From the NCBI RefSeq assembly GCF_000515235.1, contig NZ_KI911558.1, forward strand, positions 1,959,466 through 2,023,465: a stretch of 64,000 nt of DNA, given 5' to 3'. The translations under genes and the position numbers were made by a program. A model generated the notes under the pieces. The model did not search any database, had not been told where the DNA came from, and worked only from the letters and a program-made list of their open reading frames with translations. This DNA is from Synechococcus sp. CC9616. Lineage in GTDB: Bacteria > Cyanobacteriota > Cyanobacteriia > PCC-6307 > Cyanobiaceae. This document shows positions 45,293 through 55,427 of the stretch, piece by piece (position 1 is the first letter of the stretch; each line of letters starts with the position of its first letter).

Positions 45293-45742
45293 ATGCTGAA
45301 CGCCCTGCGCCGTTTCGCTGCGTTCTGCCTCTGCATCGCCCTCTCTCTGGGAGTCCTCGCGCCGGCAGAAAGCCATGCGGACACCGCCAAACCCGAAGAC
45401 ATGGCCGTGATCCGTCGCCAGGCGGAAGCGTTCATGAGTGCCGAAAAACGTCTGCCGGAACTGGCCAAGCTGGTGAGCGACGAGAACTGGGTTTTCACGC
45501 GCAACCTCATCCACGGTCCTTTGCAGGAAGTGGGGAGAGAAATGCTGTACATCAATCAGCGTTTGAACCGATCGGAGCGCAAACAGGCAGACAAGCTGGC
45601 CCGATCCCTGAAGACAGCGCTCGCCGAACTCGATGAAGCATCCCGGCTTCAGGATCCAGCCAGGATGCAGCGGGCCTACAGCGCTGTGGCGGCAGGCTTC
45701 GATGCCTATTCCGATGTGATTCCTGAAGAGGCGCTCAGCTGA
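45293..45742 (+). CDS. psbQ: Photosystem II PsbQ-like protein
   Basis: Lumenal extrinsic subunit of photosystem II that stabilises the oxygen-evolving complex. The 149-residue product has an N-terminal signal (FAAFCLCIALSLGVLAPAESHA), then a four-helix protein with NWVFTRNLIHGPLQEVGREM and RMQRAYSAVAAGFDAYSDVIPE, both typical of CyanoQ. There is no lipobox cysteine near the cleavage site, unlike many cyanobacterial PsbQ lipoproteins, so it is probably soluble in the lumen. Its stop codon overlaps the CTG of the next gene. Confidence 0.9.
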   Translation: MLNALRRFAAFCLCIALSLGVLAPAESHADTAKPEDMAVIRRQAEAFMSAEKRLPELAKLVSDENWVFTRNLIHGPLQEVGREMLYINQRLNRSERKQADKLARSLKTALAELDEASRLQDPARMQRAYSAVAAGFDAYSDVIPEEALS

Positions 45743-46830
45743 ACCAGTCGATCGCCGTTGTCGGTGCCGGTGTCGTTGGCGCCGGCACCGCCTGGCATCT
45801 CGCCCAATGCGGCTATTCGGTCTGTCTTTACGACCCAAGACTTGGTGCGGCGGTCGATTCAGACCAGATCAACGGGAATCGGAACGGAACCAGTGCCTCC
45901 CTAGGGGTGCTGATGGGTCACGTTTACCGACGACACAGCGGTCGTGGCTGGCGATTGAGACAGCGAAGCATGGCCCTTTGGCCGCAATGGATCAAAGCCC
46001 TGCAGACCTTTGAACCTGATCTGCGGCTTCAGAGCCCCCTGATCCAGCTGGCCGATGACGACGACGTTCTGAAACGGATGCAAGGCCTGGTTGAGCGTCG
46101 CAAGGGCCTTGGCCTGCAGCTGATTCCAGCAATGGATAATCCCGTGCCCTGCCTCGGTGGGTTGAGCTCCTTACGGGACGGCCGGCTCGAACCATTGATG
46201 CTGCAACGTGCCCTTCGTCTGGCCATGGCCACTGTTTCCGTCCAGCAACACCCAGCAAAGGTGCGAAACCTGAAACGAACCGGAACGAACGGTGACCCAC
46301 GCTGGCGTGTCGAAACCGGTGAAGAGAGTTGCCAGGACTACGAGGCCGTTGTGATCTGCACGGCTCTCAACAGCGATGGGTTGCTGGCTCCATTGGGCCA
46401 CGAGCGACCCATGACCCCGGTGCTTGGCCAGGTCATCGATCTTGAGCTCAAGGATGGGCCTTCGAACTGGAAGAACTGGCCGGCGGTGCTGAGCGTCCAG
46501 GGCTTCAACCTTGTTCCAAAGCAACCGGGTCGTCTGCTGCTTGGAGCCACCTTGGAGCCTGGAGCCGAAGCCGACCCAAGTGCTCTCAAGCTGATGCTCG
46601 ATCGCCTTGGTTCGACGCTGCCATGGCTCAAGTCAGCCACCCCAGTCGAGCATTGGTGGGGCCTGCGGGCAAGGCCTGTCGATCGGCCTGCACCTCTCCT
46701 TGAACAGCTGGAACCAGGCCTGCTACTGGCGTCTGGCCACTACCGCAATGGTGTGTTGTTGGCGCCAGCCACGGCGGAATGGGTACAGAAAGGCCTGAAT
46801 CGTTCATCCGCGATGTTTACCAGTTCTTAA
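45739..46830 (+). CDS. FAD-dependent (DAO-type) oxidoreductase with probable CTG start
   Basis: A 363-residue flavoprotein of the D-amino-acid-oxidase type. The FAD motif is VVGAGVVGAGTAWHLA at residues 7-22 of the CTG-started frame, and the C-terminal marker is HYRNGVLLAPATAEW. Substrate is unknown. Upstream stop TGA is at 45724, and no ATG, GTG or TTG lies before the GxGxxG motif; the first ATG is at 45907, past it. CTG at 45739 is preceded by GAAGAGG and overlaps the psbQ stop as CTGA. Start calls at 45907 would remove the FAD-binding site. Confidence 0.8.
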   Translation: MNQSIAVVGAGVVGAGTAWHLAQCGYSVCLYDPRLGAAVDSDQINGNRNGTSASLGVLMGHVYRRHSGRGWRLRQRSMALWPQWIKALQTFEPDLRLQSPLIQLADDDDVLKRMQGLVERRKGLGLQLIPAMDNPVPCLGGLSSLRDGRLEPLMLQRALRLAMATVSVQQHPAKVRNLKRTGTNGDPRWRVETGEESCQDYEAVVICTALNSDGLLAPLGHERPMTPVLGQVIDLELKDGPSNWKNWPAVLSVQGFNLVPKQPGRLLLGATLEPGAEADPSALKLMLDRLGSTLPWLKSATPVEHWWGLRARPVDRPAPLLEQLEPGLLLASGHYRNGVLLAPATAEWVQKGLNRSSAMFTSS

Positions 46831-46879
46831 ATCAACACTGAACGCTCTTAACTAATGTCCGCGTGGAAAATGTTCACCA

Positions 46880-47887
46880 GTGACCAAATTCATGCGTCGT
46901 GTCCACGCCCATCGGGCCCTGATGGCCATCGCTGGTGTCTCGACAAGCCTGACCCTTGCATCCTGTGGCGGAGGCGGTGAGCAAATCAAAGGTTCACTCA
47001 ACGCTGCCGGCGCATCATTTCCAGCTGCGATCTACCAGCGCTGGTTTCAGGAATTCGCTCCTGAAGGCGTCAGCGTGAATTATCAGTCGGTGGGCTCCGG
47101 TGCAGGGGTGCGTCAGTTCACCGCCGGCACTGTTGATTTCGGTGCGTCCGACAAACCGATGAAGGACGAAGCCATCGCCAAGGTGAGTCGCGGTGTTGTG
47201 CAAATCCCAATGACAGCCGGTGCGATCGCCGTGGCTTACAACAACCCTGACTGCGATCTTTCACTCACCCAAAAACAACTAGCGGGCATCTTTCTCGGAC
47301 AGATTGAGAACTACAGCGAACTCGGTTGTGCCGACAAGGCGATCAATGTGGTTCACCGGTCCGATGGCTCCGGAACCACCTACAACTTCACGAAACATCT
47401 GGGAGCCATCAGCCCTGAGTGGAAAAAGAATGTTGGTTCAGACAAGTCGGTCAAATGGCCAACCGGTGTTGGAGCCAAAGGCAATGAGGGTGTGGCTGCC
47501 CAGCTGAACCAGATCGCTGGAGGCATCGGCTATGTGGAATTGGCCTACGTGAAGGGTGATCTTCAGGCGGCTGCCGTGCAGAACGCCTCTGGTGAACAAG
47601 TGAAGCCCACCAATGCCACTGCCAGCGAAGCGCTGGGTTCCATTGACCTAGGCCCCGATCTGATCGGAGGCAATCCAAATCCGGAAGGGGGCTATCCGAT
47701 CGTCACCTTCACCTGGGTGCTGGCCTACGAAACAGGCAATGGTGACAAAACAGCTGCCCTGAAGAAAACGTTTGAGTTCATGCTCTCCGACAAGGCTCAA
47801 AGCCAGGCCCCCGACCTTGGTTATGTGAGTCTGCCGGCAGAAGTCGTCGAAAAATCCCTGGCTGCCACGCAGAAGATCAGTGATTGA
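46880..47887 (+). CDS. pstS: Phosphate ABC transporter substrate-binding protein PstS
   Basis: Periplasmic phosphate-binding lipoprotein, 335 residues from GTG 46880 (ATG 46892 possible). The lipobox is LTLASC near residue 28. Phosphate-binding segments are AAGASFPAAIYQRW, GSGAGVRQFTAGTVDFGASDKPM and HRSDGSGTTYNFTKHL. No pstCAB genes follow, so it is a stand-alone copy as is common in marine picocyanobacteria. The 49 bases upstream contain CTTAAA/CTTAAC-like repeats that could be a PhoB box, but the spacing is irregular. Confidence 0.96.
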   Translation: MTKFMRRVHAHRALMAIAGVSTSLTLASCGGGGEQIKGSLNAAGASFPAAIYQRWFQEFAPEGVSVNYQSVGSGAGVRQFTAGTVDFGASDKPMKDEAIAKVSRGVVQIPMTAGAIAVAYNNPDCDLSLTQKQLAGIFLGQIENYSELGCADKAINVVHRSDGSGTTYNFTKHLGAISPEWKKNVGSDKSVKWPTGVGAKGNEGVAAQLNQIAGGIGYVELAYVKGDLQAAAVQNASGEQVKPTNATASEALGSIDLGPDLIGGNPNPEGGYPIVTFTWVLAYETGNGDKTAALKKTFEFMLSDKAQSQAPDLGYVSLPAEVVEKSLAATQKISD

Positions 47888-47942
47888 TCTCTGATCTGAA
47901 TTCAACGGACTGAATGCAACGTCCAGAGGATCAGGACAAGAA

Positions 47943-47965
47943 AAAGGGGCCCAATGGGCCCCTTT
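47943..47965. terminator. Bidirectional terminator between pstS and dnaK
   Basis: A perfect 10-base-pair stem AAAGGGGCCC / GGGCCCCTTT with an AAT loop lies between the convergent pstS and dnaK stops. The A run on the left serves as the U-tract for the leftward transcript and the T run on the right for the rightward one. Confidence 0.85.
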
Positions 47966-48002
47966 CCATTCGCTGAGATCAACCGATTTCAAGCTCAGGC
48001 GA

Positions 48003-49922
48003 TCACTTGGACTCGGTGAATTCGGCATCGATGACGTCATCGGCGGAAGGACCGGAACCGTTACCAGCCGCCGCTCCATCTCCAGCATCGCCACCCGGTG
48101 CAGCGCCACCTGCTTCAGCTCCAGCTTGCTGATAAACAGAGGCCCCGACGGTGTAGAGCTCCTGCTGAAGTTCCTCCAGCAGAGTCTTCATCGCGTCGTA
48201 GTCATCCTTATCGACGGCCTCTTTGAGCTTGAGGCGCTTCTCCTCAAGCTTGGCTTTGGCATCGGCATCGACCTTGTCACCCAGCTCACCCATCTGCTTC
48301 TCAGCCTGATAGACAAGCGTTTCAGCCTGATTCTTCAGGTCGATCTTTTCGCGCTTCTCCTTGTCAGCGCTGGCGTTGGCCTCGGCATCCTTGACCATCT
48401 TGTCGACCTCGGAATCCGAGAGGGTCGACGCGCCGGTGATGGAGATCGACTGCTCCTTGCCGCTGCCCTTGTCCTTGGCGGTGACGCTGAGGATGCCGTT
48501 GGCATCAATGTCGAAGGTCACCTCGATCTGGGGCACCCCCCGTGGAGCCGGAGGGATGCCATCAAGACGGAAGGTTCCGAGCGACTTGTTGTCGGATGCC
48601 ATCTCGCGCTCACCTTGGAGCACATGGATTTCGACATTGGTCTGACCATCCACCGCGGTTGAGTAGGTCTCCGACTTCTTGGTCGGCACCGTGGTGTTGC
48701 GGCTGATCATCTTGGTCATCACACCGCCGAGGGTTTCGACACCCAAGGACAGGGGAGTGACGTCCAGCAGCAGGATGTCCTTGACCTCACCGGCCAGCAC
48801 ACCGCCCTGAATGGCAGCACCAACGGCGACCACTTCGTCGGGGTTGACGGTCTGGTTGGGATCTTTACCGGTGATGCGCTTGACCAGCTCAAGCACGGCC
48901 GGGATGCGGGTGGAGCCACCCACCATCACGATTTCGTCCAGCTCACCGGAGGAGAGCTTGGCGTCCTTGAGCGCCTGCTCAACAGGCATGGCGCAACGGT
49001 CGATCAGCTTGGAGGCCAGTTCCTCGAACTTGGCGCGGGTGAGGGTGAGATCCAGGTGCTTGGGACCCTCAGGGGTTGCCGTAATGAACGGCAGGTTGAT
49101 CTCGCTCTGTGTGGCGTTGGACAGCTCAACCTTGGCCTTCTCAGCAGCCTCAGTCAGACGTTGCAGAGCCTGCTTGTCCTGACGCAGGTCGATGCCTTCG
49201 TTGGACTTGAACGTTTCAGCCAGATGATCAACGATCACCTTGTCGAAATCGTCACCGCCGAGGTGGGTGTCACCGGCGGTTGAGAGCACCTCAAACACGC
49301 CGTCACCGACTTCCAGAACGGAGACGTCAAACGTGCCGCCGCCGAGGTCGAAAACCAGGATGCGCTCGTTGCTCTTCTTGTCGAGGCCGTAGGCCAGAGC
49401 TGCCGCGGTGGGCTCGTTGATGATGCGCAGAACCTCAAGACCGGCGATCTTGCCGGCGTCCTTGGTGGCCTGACGCTGGGAGTCGTTGAAGTAGGCGGGA
49501 ACGGTGATCACCGCCTGGGTGACGGTTTCGCCGAGGTACTTGCCGGCGTCTTCCGCCAGCTTTCGCAGCACCTGGGCTGAGACCTCTTCAGGGGCGAACT
49601 GCTTGTCGAGAACCGGGCACTTCACCTTGACGTTGGAGCCGGCCTTCTCGACGCCGTAGCTCACTTCCTTGGACTCCTCATTCACCTCATCAACCCGACG
49701 GCCGATGAAGCGCTTGACGGAATAAAAGGTGTTGTCGGGATTCATCACCGCCTGACGTTTGGCGATCTGTCCGACCAACTGGTCCTGGTTCTTGGTGTAA
49801 GCAACCACGGAGGGCGTCGTACGGAAGCCCTCGGCGTTGGCGATGACGGTGGGCTTGCCACCCTCCATCACGGATACGCAACTGTTCGTGGTGCCAAGGT
49901 CAATGCCGACAACCTTGCCCAT
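48003..49922 (-). CDS. dnaK: Chaperone DnaK (Hsp70)
   Basis: ATP-dependent Hsp70 chaperone. ATG 49922 ([16 protein letters not shown]) gives 639 residues, the normal length. Nucleotide-binding motifs include [17 protein letters not shown] and [13 protein letters not shown]. The C-terminal substrate-binding part ends in an acidic tail with DDVIDAEF. The frame is open to 50036, but those codons are upstream of the conserved start. It is divergent from aroE, and its type resembles cyanobacterial DnaK2. No CIRCE element was seen in the short upstream region. Confidence 0.98.
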   Translation of the reverse strand: MGKVVGIDLGTTNSCVSVMEGGKPTVIANAEGFRTTPSVVAYTKNQDQLVGQIAKRQAVMNPDNTFYSVKRFIGRRVDEVNEESKEVSYGVEKAGSNVKVKCPVLDKQFAPEEVSAQVLRKLAEDAGKYLGETVTQAVITVPAYFNDSQRQATKDAGKIAGLEVLRIINEPTAAALAYGLDKKSNERILVFDLGGGTFDVSVLEVGDGVFEVLSTAGDTHLGGDDFDKVIVDHLAETFKSNEGIDLRQDKQALQRLTEAAEKAKVELSNATQSEINLPFITATPEGPKHLDLTLTRAKFEELASKLIDRCAMPVEQALKDAKLSSGELDEIVMVGGSTRIPAVLELVKRITGKDPNQTVNPDEVVAVGAAIQGGVLAGEVKDILLLDVTPLSLGVETLGGVMTKMISRNTTVPTKKSETYSTAVDGQTNVEIHVLQGEREMASDNKSLGTFRLDGIPPAPRGVPQIEVTFDIDANGILSVTAKDKGSGKEQSISITGASTLSDSEVDKMVKDAEANASADKEKREKIDLKNQAETLVYQAEKQMGELGDKVDADAKAKLEEKRLKLKEAVDKDDYDAMKTLLEELQQELYTVGASVYQQAGAEAGGAAPGGDAGDGAAAGNGSGPSADDVIDAEFTESK

Positions 49923-50038
49923 CGGTGCCCACCTCCTGAAAATGCGGTTCTGAACCACGTCATCTTCATCAGCAGAGCCCTGGACAGGCGAGGTGTGGTT
50001 CCCGAACAGGCAGGCTGGATAAGCGATCCGGCGCAAGA

Positions 50039-50911
50039 ATGATCAACGGTGGAACAGCTCTGCTGGGACTGCTCGGTGATCCGGTGCGGCATTCCCTATC
50101 GCCTGTGATGCAGAACGCTGCTCTGGAGAGGATGGGGTTGAACTGGTCGTACATCCCACTGCCCTGTGAGAGCCGGAATCTGCGGGAGGTTCTCCAGGGA
50201 CTGCACGCTGTCGGCTGTCGAGGCCTGAATGTCACCATTCCCCACAAGCAGAACGCGGCCGCGCTCTGCGACGAACTCAGCCCATTGGCGAAGCGCCTTG
50301 GTGCCGTGAACACCCTGATTCCTCTTGATTCCGGAGGGTGGCGTGGGACTAACACCGACGTCGAGGGATTTCTGGCCCCATTGGAAGAAGTGAGGGACTG
50401 GCAGGGCCGACGTGCACTGGTCATCGGCAACGGAGGATCGGCTCGGGCGGTGGTGGCAGGTCTGCAGACCCTTGGACTTCAAGCACTCACGGTGGTGGGC
50501 CGACGCAGTGAAGCCCTATCCAGCTTCATCTCGGAACTCTCGTTAGAGCAGTCTCCAGTGGATGGCTGCCTGGTCAGCGATCAAGAAGCGCTGCAGGATC
50601 AGATCAGATCAAGCGATCTGGTGATCAACACCACGCCGGTCGGCATGGCTGAACACGACGATGCCGATGGCTTACCCCTGGGGCTCGCGGTATGGAACAA
50701 CCTCTCGGACAACACAACGCTTTACGACCTGATCTACACACCGCGGCCGACACCATGGCTGGCGCTGGGGCAGAAGCAGGGGCTTCACTGCATCGACGGT
50801 CTGGAGATGTTGGTGCAGCAGGGAGCCGCTGCACTGAAGCTCTGGAGCGGACGTGACGATGTTCCCGTCGATGCCATGCGCGCCGCAGCCGTCTCGGTAC
50901 TGAAGCTCTAG
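50039..50911 (+). CDS. aroE: Shikimate dehydrogenase AroE
   Basis: NADP-dependent reduction of 3-dehydroshikimate to shikimate. The 290-residue protein shows [47 protein letters not shown], and the nucleotide site [15 protein letters not shown] with ID-type ending [15 protein letters not shown]. All catalytic Lys/Asp regions are present. It is divergent from dnaK and lies 24 bases before the Tic20 gene. Confidence 0.96.
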   Translation: MINGGTALLGLLGDPVRHSLSPVMQNAALERMGLNWSYIPLPCESRNLREVLQGLHAVGCRGLNVTIPHKQNAAALCDELSPLAKRLGAVNTLIPLDSGGWRGTNTDVEGFLAPLEEVRDWQGRRALVIGNGGSARAVVAGLQTLGLQALTVVGRRSEALSSFISELSLEQSPVDGCLVSDQEALQDQIRSSDLVINTTPVGMAEHDDADGLPLGLAVWNNLSDNTTLYDLIYTPRPTPWLALGQKQGLHCIDGLEMLVQQGAAALKLWSGRDDVPVDAMRAAAVSVLKL

Positions 50912-50935
50912 CTTCAACGCAGCTTTCGACGTGTT

Positions 50936-51409
50936 GTGGAGATTCCCCTTTGGCAGCGAGTTGTGGCTCCGCTGGTTTATCTGCTGCCCTGGAGCGATGC
51001 GATTCCGTTTGGAGGGCCCCTGTTTCAGCAGTACCCATGGCTGCAATGGTTCACCCTCCCCGTCCTTCCCCTGGCCCTGCTGGAGCGCAGCATTCCCTTC
51101 GGACTGGGAGGCCTGCTGCTGTTCTTCGTCCTCTTTCTGGCGGTGGTGCGCAACCCTTCGGTGCCCTATTTCCTGCGCTTCAACACGCTCCAGGCACTGC
51201 TGACTGACATCATCCTGGTCGTGCTCGGATTTGCCTTCACGATCCTGCTGCAACCCCTGGGAGGCAGCGGACTACTGATCCGAACGCTCTCCAGTACCGT
51301 CGTCATCGCCACTCTGGCGATCCTCGTGTTCGCCCTGGTGGAGTGCCTGCAGGGACGTGAACCAGACCTCCCGGGGATCAGCCAGGCCGCACGCATGCAG
51401 CTGTATTGA
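50936..51409 (+). CDS. Tic20-family membrane protein
   Basis: A 157-residue protein with about four membrane helices. Typical features are [22 protein letters not shown] near the start and [17 protein letters not shown] in the middle. Tic20 is a chloroplast protein import component; in cyanobacteria the homologues are of unknown role in the inner membrane. The start is GTG at 50936. It is close downstream of aroE and upstream of rpsF. Confidence 0.85.
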   Translation: MEIPLWQRVVAPLVYLLPWSDAIPFGGPLFQQYPWLQWFTLPVLPLALLERSIPFGLGGLLLFFVLFLAVVRNPSVPYFLRFNTLQALLTDIILVVLGFAFTILLQPLGGSGLLIRTLSSTVVIATLAILVFALVECLQGREPDLPGISQAARMQLY

Positions 51410-51450
51410 GAAGGAGGAGACTCGCCAGGGGATAAGGTGTTGGATTCGTC

Positions 51451-51480
51451 GCTCACTCAGTGAGCCTGAAGCCCCTTCGG
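51451..51480 (+). promoter_or_regulatory. Two adjacent hairpins in the rpsF leader
   Basis: GCTCAC-TCA-GTGAGC (51451-51465) and CTGAAG-CCC-CTTCGG (51466-51480) form two abutting hairpins. They end eight bases before the rpsF ATG, and the second includes the first bases of the GGAG ribosome-binding site. This could control S6 translation or be the end of the upstream transcript; there is no U-tract. Confidence 0.4.
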
Positions 51481-51488
51481 AGCAGTCC

Positions 51489-51863
51489 ATGACGCAAGAT
51501 CCCTACTACGAGACCATGTACATCCTTCGGCCGGATATTCCGGAGGAGGAAGTCGAAAGTCACGTCACCAAATACCGCGACATCCTCGTTGAGACGGGTG
51601 CCGAGGTGCTGGACAACCAGATGCGCGGCAAACGGCGCCTGGCCTATCCAATCAACAAGCACAAGGAAGGGATCTACGTCCAGCTCAGCCACAATGGCGA
51701 TGGACAGCACGTCGGCGTTCTTGAAAAAGCGATGCGGCTCAGTGAGGACGTGATTCGCTATCTCACCGTCAAACAGGAAGGTCCACTGCCCGCTCCCAGG
51801 GTGGTTCCAGGCAGTGAGCCTGCGCAGCAGACACAGGAAGCGGCAGCAGCCCCAGCGGGCTAA
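51489..51863 (+). CDS. rpsF: 30S ribosomal protein S6
   Basis: Small-subunit protein bS6. ATG 51489 ([22 protein letters not shown]) gives 124 residues; the frame is open from 51357 but the upstream part is not S6-like. [37 protein letters not shown], seen as [15 protein letters not shown] and [10 protein letters not shown], is diagnostic. A Pro/Gln/Ala-rich tail extends the C-terminus. A hairpin pair covers the ribosome-binding region. Confidence 0.97.
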   Translation: MTQDPYYETMYILRPDIPEEEVESHVTKYRDILVETGAEVLDNQMRGKRRLAYPINKHKEGIYVQLSHNGDGQHVGVLEKAMRLSEDVIRYLTVKQEGPLPAPRVVPGSEPAQQTQEAAAAPAG

Positions 51864-51922
51864 CTGCAGGCTTCAGAGTGAACACGGTTGTGTGCTGGTT
51901 GGGCGGGCGATAGCGTCCGCTC

Positions 51923-52261
51923 ATGGATCCCGTCGACCCCTTCCATCAGGCACCAGAACCGGATTGGATGAAAACATCCAACCAGGGCTCCGATGTCGAA
52001 GCCCTGAAAAGCAGGATTGAGGACCTTGAAGATCAGGTGAGGGCCTATGAAGCCCTGCTGGACGACCTACCCGATCTGTTCGAGCGGAAATTCCAGCAAC
52101 GCCTTGAGCCACTGCTCGAGCGATACCGTTTGCTCGCTGAACAATCGACTGACCCTCACGCCGGCAATCCGCCAATGGTGACGGGTGGTCCAACAAATGT
52201 GGTGCGTTTGCCGATGCCGAACATTCCTGCGCTGCTTCGCCGACGCCAACGATCAGCCTGA
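51923..52261 (+). CDS. Small coiled-coil protein, unknown function
   Basis: A 112-residue protein with a heptad-rich segment at about residues 25-70 ([22 protein letters not shown] then [21 protein letters not shown]) that should form a coiled coil. The C-terminal [15 protein letters not shown] is basic. Codon use fits its neighbours. No function can be given. Its end overlaps argG on the other strand by nine bases. Confidence 0.65.
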   Translation: MDPVDPFHQAPEPDWMKTSNQGSDVEALKSRIEDLEDQVRAYEALLDDLPDLFERKFQQRLEPLLERYRLLAEQSTDPHAGNPPMVTGGPTNVVRLPMPNIPALLRRRQRSA

Positions 52262-53464
52262 CTTGCGCTTGTTGGCTGCCCAGAGACGGATAGGCAGGCC
52301 CCAGACGTAGATAAATCCCTCTGCAGCACGATGATCAAACTGATCGTCGCTGCCGTAGGAGGCCATCGACGGAACATAGAGGCTGCTCTCTGAGGAGCCG
52401 CGGCCGATCACGGTCGCATGACCCTTGTGCAGACGAAGCCGAACAATGCCGTTGACGTGTTGCTGCGTGCGATCCATGAAGCCATCCAGCGCATCTTTGA
52501 GCGGACCAAACCAAAGCCCCTGATAAACCAGGTCGGCCCATTGCATTTCCAACTGGCGTTTGCTGCGCAGCACATCAGCTGCCAGGGTCAGACTCTCCAG
52601 GTCCTGATGGGCCTGAATCAACAGCAGCAACCCAGGGGTTTCGTAAATCTCACGGGATTTGATTCCAACAACGCGGTTTTCGATCATGTCGAGACGCCCG
52701 ATCCCATGAATCCCAGCCAGACGGTTGGCTTCACGGATCATCGAGACCGGATTGAGAGGCTCTCCATTGATTGACACCGGATCACCGGCCTGAAAACGGA
52801 TTTCAATCTCCTCAGCGCGATCGGGTGCTTGATCAACAGAGGCCGTCATGGCGAACACTTCCTCTGGAGGAGCCACCATGGGATCTTCCAATGGACCGGC
52901 CTCAATGCTGCGCCCCAGCAAGTTGAGATCAATGGAGTAAGGCGATTTCTTGCTCACCGGAGCAGGGATTCCATAACGCTCGCCATAGGCGATCGTCTCC
53001 TCACGACTCATACCCCACTCCCGGGCCGGTGTTAACACCTTCAGATCCGGTGCCAACGCGGCGATCGCCACGTCAAAACGCACCTGGTCGTTGCCTTTGC
53101 CCGTACAGCCATGGGCAACGGCATCTGCACCCATCTCCCGTGCAACCTCAACAAGTCGTCTGGCGATCAGAGGGCGCGCCAGGGCTGTGGATAGGGGGTA
53201 ACGGCCCTCATACAACGCATTCGCACGGATCGCAGGAAAGGCGAATTCCTCAATAAAAGGCTGCACCAAATCACCAACAAGCGATTGACTCGCTCCTGCA
53301 TCGAGAGCTTTCTGGCGAATCGGCTCCAACTCATCGCCCTGACCGAGATCTGCAGCGAAGGTGATCACCTCCTCCACACCCCACTCCTGGATCAGATAGG
53401 GGATGCAGACACTGGTATCGACCCCGCCGGAATAGGCAAGCACAACTTTTTTGGCGCGGCCCAT
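52253..53464 (-). CDS. argG: Argininosuccinate synthase
   Basis: Condenses citrulline and aspartate with ATP in arginine synthesis. The 403-residue protein has the ATP loop [17 protein letters not shown] near the start, then [35 protein letters not shown] and [22 protein letters not shown]. It shares a TGATG overlap with a small upstream membrane-protein gene. It is convergent with the coiled-coil gene. Confidence 0.98.
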   Translation of the reverse strand: MGRAKKVVLAYSGGVDTSVCIPYLIQEWGVEEVITFAADLGQGDELEPIRQKALDAGASQSLVGDLVQPFIEEFAFPAIRANALYEGRYPLSTALARPLIARRLVEVAREMGADAVAHGCTGKGNDQVRFDVAIAALAPDLKVLTPAREWGMSREETIAYGERYGIPAPVSKKSPYSIDLNLLGRSIEAGPLEDPMVAPPEEVFAMTASVDQAPDRAEEIEIRFQAGDPVSINGEPLNPVSMIREANRLAGIHGIGRLDMIENRVVGIKSREIYETPGLLLLIQAHQDLESLTLAADVLRSKRQLEMQWADLVYQGLWFGPLKDALDGFMDRTQQHVNGIVRLRLHKGHATVIGRGSSESSLYVPSMASYGSDDQFDHRAAEGFIYVWGLPIRLWAANKRKSG

Positions 53465-53676
53465 CAGAGGGACTCCTGTTCAAGGTCGACTGATTCTCCC
53501 TTCCCGGGGACCAGCAACCAGAGACCCAGCACAAGCGCTGGAGCAGCGATGAACAGCAGCACCAGCGGCAGCGGCGCGCTGAGAGGTTCCGGATGCGATG
53601 AACCCCATTGACGCAAAAGAAGACTGATCACCAGGGCTGATCCCCAGGTTCCAACCATCACAAAAGCCTTGTTCAA
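53464..53676 (-). CDS. Small membrane protein upstream of argG
   Basis: A 70-residue protein with two hydrophobic segments, [18 protein letters not shown] and [20 protein letters not shown], and an acidic end. Its stop overlaps the argG ATG by one base (TGATG), so the two are coupled. It is divergent from the DUF3134 gene. No function is recognised. Confidence 0.6.
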   Translation of the reverse strand: MNKAFVMVGTWGSALVISLLLRQWGSSHPEPLSAPLPLVLLFIAAPALVLGLWLLVPGKGESVDLEQESL

Positions 53677-53728
53677 TGAAAGAAGGTTGGGCGTCGTCTA
53701 TGTTGAAGGATTGAAGGCGTGCGGCGGC

Positions 53729-53980
53729 ATGAGCGCTCTCGACAGCATCAACCCTTCTCTCACCCGCTACGGGCGCAGGGATCCGGCGCCGGTGCTTCCG
53801 CTGCGAGAGGAGCCCGATCTGCTCAGCTGGCTGGAAGCCAGCGGACGGCTTGTGGCTGATGAAGAATCAGGATCGCCGGAAGTGAGCACCGTTGAAGAGG
53901 AGGAACTCTCCGCTCTGATGGGTGAAAAAGAGGAATACAACAACGCAGACGAGCAGAACGAGGAGCAATGGGAAGACTGA
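53729..53980 (+). CDS. DUF3134-like protein
   Basis: An 83-residue acidic protein from ATG 53729 (MSALDSINPSLTRYGRRDPAPV). The opening and PLREEPDLLSWLEASGRLV match the cyanobacterial DUF3134 pattern. The C-terminal half is strongly acidic with many Glu. The frame is open from 53669 but the upstream part is not conserved-looking. Function unknown. Confidence 0.7.
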   Translation: MSALDSINPSLTRYGRRDPAPVLPLREEPDLLSWLEASGRLVADEESGSPEVSTVEEEELSALMGEKEEYNNADEQNEEQWED

Positions 53981-54052
53981 GGCATTGCCCGTTCACCAGG
54001 GTGGTCGAGGCCGGTCAGCTCACGTAAGTTTTCTGCGTCAGATCCGTCCTTT

Positions 54053-55174
54053 GTGAGCGATTCAGCCCGTCTCCCCTCATCGAGTCGGCCCATGCCGTGG
54101 TGGGAAAACGGATCCCTAAGTGCCGGACTGCTGATCCTGGTGGTGATTAGCAGCAGTTTTGCCTCTGACAAATGGATCCCCAATGCCCAGCTGAGCCTTC
54201 CTCTGCTGATCGCCACGTTGATGGCGTCCATTGCAGCAGCCGTAGGAATTCCGCGGCTGAGAGCTTTGAAAATGGGACAGGTCATTCGTGAGGAGGGACC
54301 ACAAGGCCACCGCAGCAAAGCCGGAACTCCCACGATGGGGGGACTCCTCGTCGTCCCCGTCGGCACGATTATCGGCAGCCTTGTGAGTGTGAGCGGCAGC
54401 GCCGCTCAGCAGTTGCTGGCCATAGCAGCCGTCACCCTGGCTTACATGGTGATCGGCGGATTCGACGACTGGCAAAGTCTCACGAAAAAGACCAATACAG
54501 GCTTAACTCCACGCGGAAAACTGCTGCTGCAGGCCTTAGCAGCAGTGATCTTTCTGGCGGTGGCTGCTTGGCAGGGATGGATCAGTGATCAGGTATCCCT
54601 GCCCTTCGGGATCACACTGCCACTGGGCTTGATGATCTGGCCTCTGGGATTGTTCGTTTTTCTGGCCGAAAGCAACGCCACCAATCTCACCGACGGACTC
54701 GATGGTTTGGCCAGCGGCTGCGGGGCCCTCGTCTTCATGGGCATGGCGGTCCAACTCATGCTCCGCGGCCACTCCGGCGATCCAGCCATCGCCGGTTTCT
54801 GCATGGCCATGGCAGGCGCCTGGCTCGGTTTTCTGATGCACAACCGCAATCCCGCCCGTGCCTTTATGGGCGACACGGGTTCTTTGGCCATGGGAGCCGC
54901 CCTCAGTGCCGTTGCGCTCCTCTCGGACAGTCTCTGGCCTCTGTTGCTGATGGGTGGTGTGTTCCTGGCGGAATCGCTCTCAGTGATTATTCAAGTGTGG
55001 GTGTTCAAAGCCACTAAAGGTGCAGACGGACAAGGCCGCCGGGTTTTCAGGATGGCGCCGTTACATCACCACTTTGAACTGGGTGGCACCAGCGAGCGCA
55101 CCGTGGTGCCATGCTTCTGGCTGGCCACACTCGGCATGGTGATTCTTGGCCTTGTGCTTCGACCAATCGGCTGA
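54053..55174 (+). CDS. mraY: Phospho-N-acetylmuramoyl-pentapeptide transferase MraY
   Basis: Makes lipid I in peptidoglycan synthesis, an integral membrane enzyme. The 373-residue protein has about ten helices. Catalytic aspartates are in [11 protein letters not shown] and [26 protein letters not shown] and the C-terminal [11 protein letters not shown] are diagnostic. The start is GTG at 54053. A small protein gene follows. Confidence 0.95.
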   Translation: MSDSARLPSSSRPMPWWENGSLSAGLLILVVISSSFASDKWIPNAQLSLPLLIATLMASIAAAVGIPRLRALKMGQVIREEGPQGHRSKAGTPTMGGLLVVPVGTIIGSLVSVSGSAAQQLLAIAAVTLAYMVIGGFDDWQSLTKKTNTGLTPRGKLLLQALAAVIFLAVAAWQGWISDQVSLPFGITLPLGLMIWPLGLFVFLAESNATNLTDGLDGLASGCGALVFMGMAVQLMLRGHSGDPAIAGFCMAMAGAWLGFLMHNRNPARAFMGDTGSLAMGAALSAVALLSDSLWPLLLMGGVFLAESLSVIIQVWVFKATKGADGQGRRVFRMAPLHHHFELGGTSERTVVPCFWLATLGMVILGLVLRPIG

Positions 55175-55178
55175 CCTG

Positions 55179-55427
55179 ATGACGTACTTCACCTGGAGAG
55201 AAAAAGGACTGACCGGCGATTGCGCCAGCCTTGAGGCCATGGCTGCTCGATTTGAGGAATCCGCCAGCTTGATGCGGCGGATGGCCGATGAAGGTTTTGT
55301 GTTGAACCGCAATGGAACTGAACAACGCATCACCCATCCAGATGCTGCTGTGTTCAAAGCATGGGGATTCATTAGCGAAGAATCCCCTGTGCGTCAGCTC
55401 ACATTGATGCCCGATTTAGACGATTAA
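55179..55427 (+). CDS. Small conserved-looking protein, unknown
   Basis: An 82-residue protein from ATG 55179 (MTYFTWREKGLTGDCASLEAM), four bases after mraY. A helical part, ARFEESASLMRRMADEGF, follows, then NGTEQRITHPDAAVFKAWGF. The frame is open to 55146 but that part lies in mraY. It is probably the second gene of an mraY transcript. No function recognised. Confidence 0.6.
   Translation: MTYFTWREKGLTGDCASLEAMAARFEESASLMRRMADEGFVLNRNGTEQRITHPDAAVFKAWGFISEESPVRQLTLMPDLDD

Noticed and set aside
46826-46852. PhoB box before pstS
   Set aside because: CTTAAA, CTGAAC and CTTAAC occur in a row but at 12 and 9 bases instead of regular 11-base spacing, so it was mentioned only in the pstS entry.
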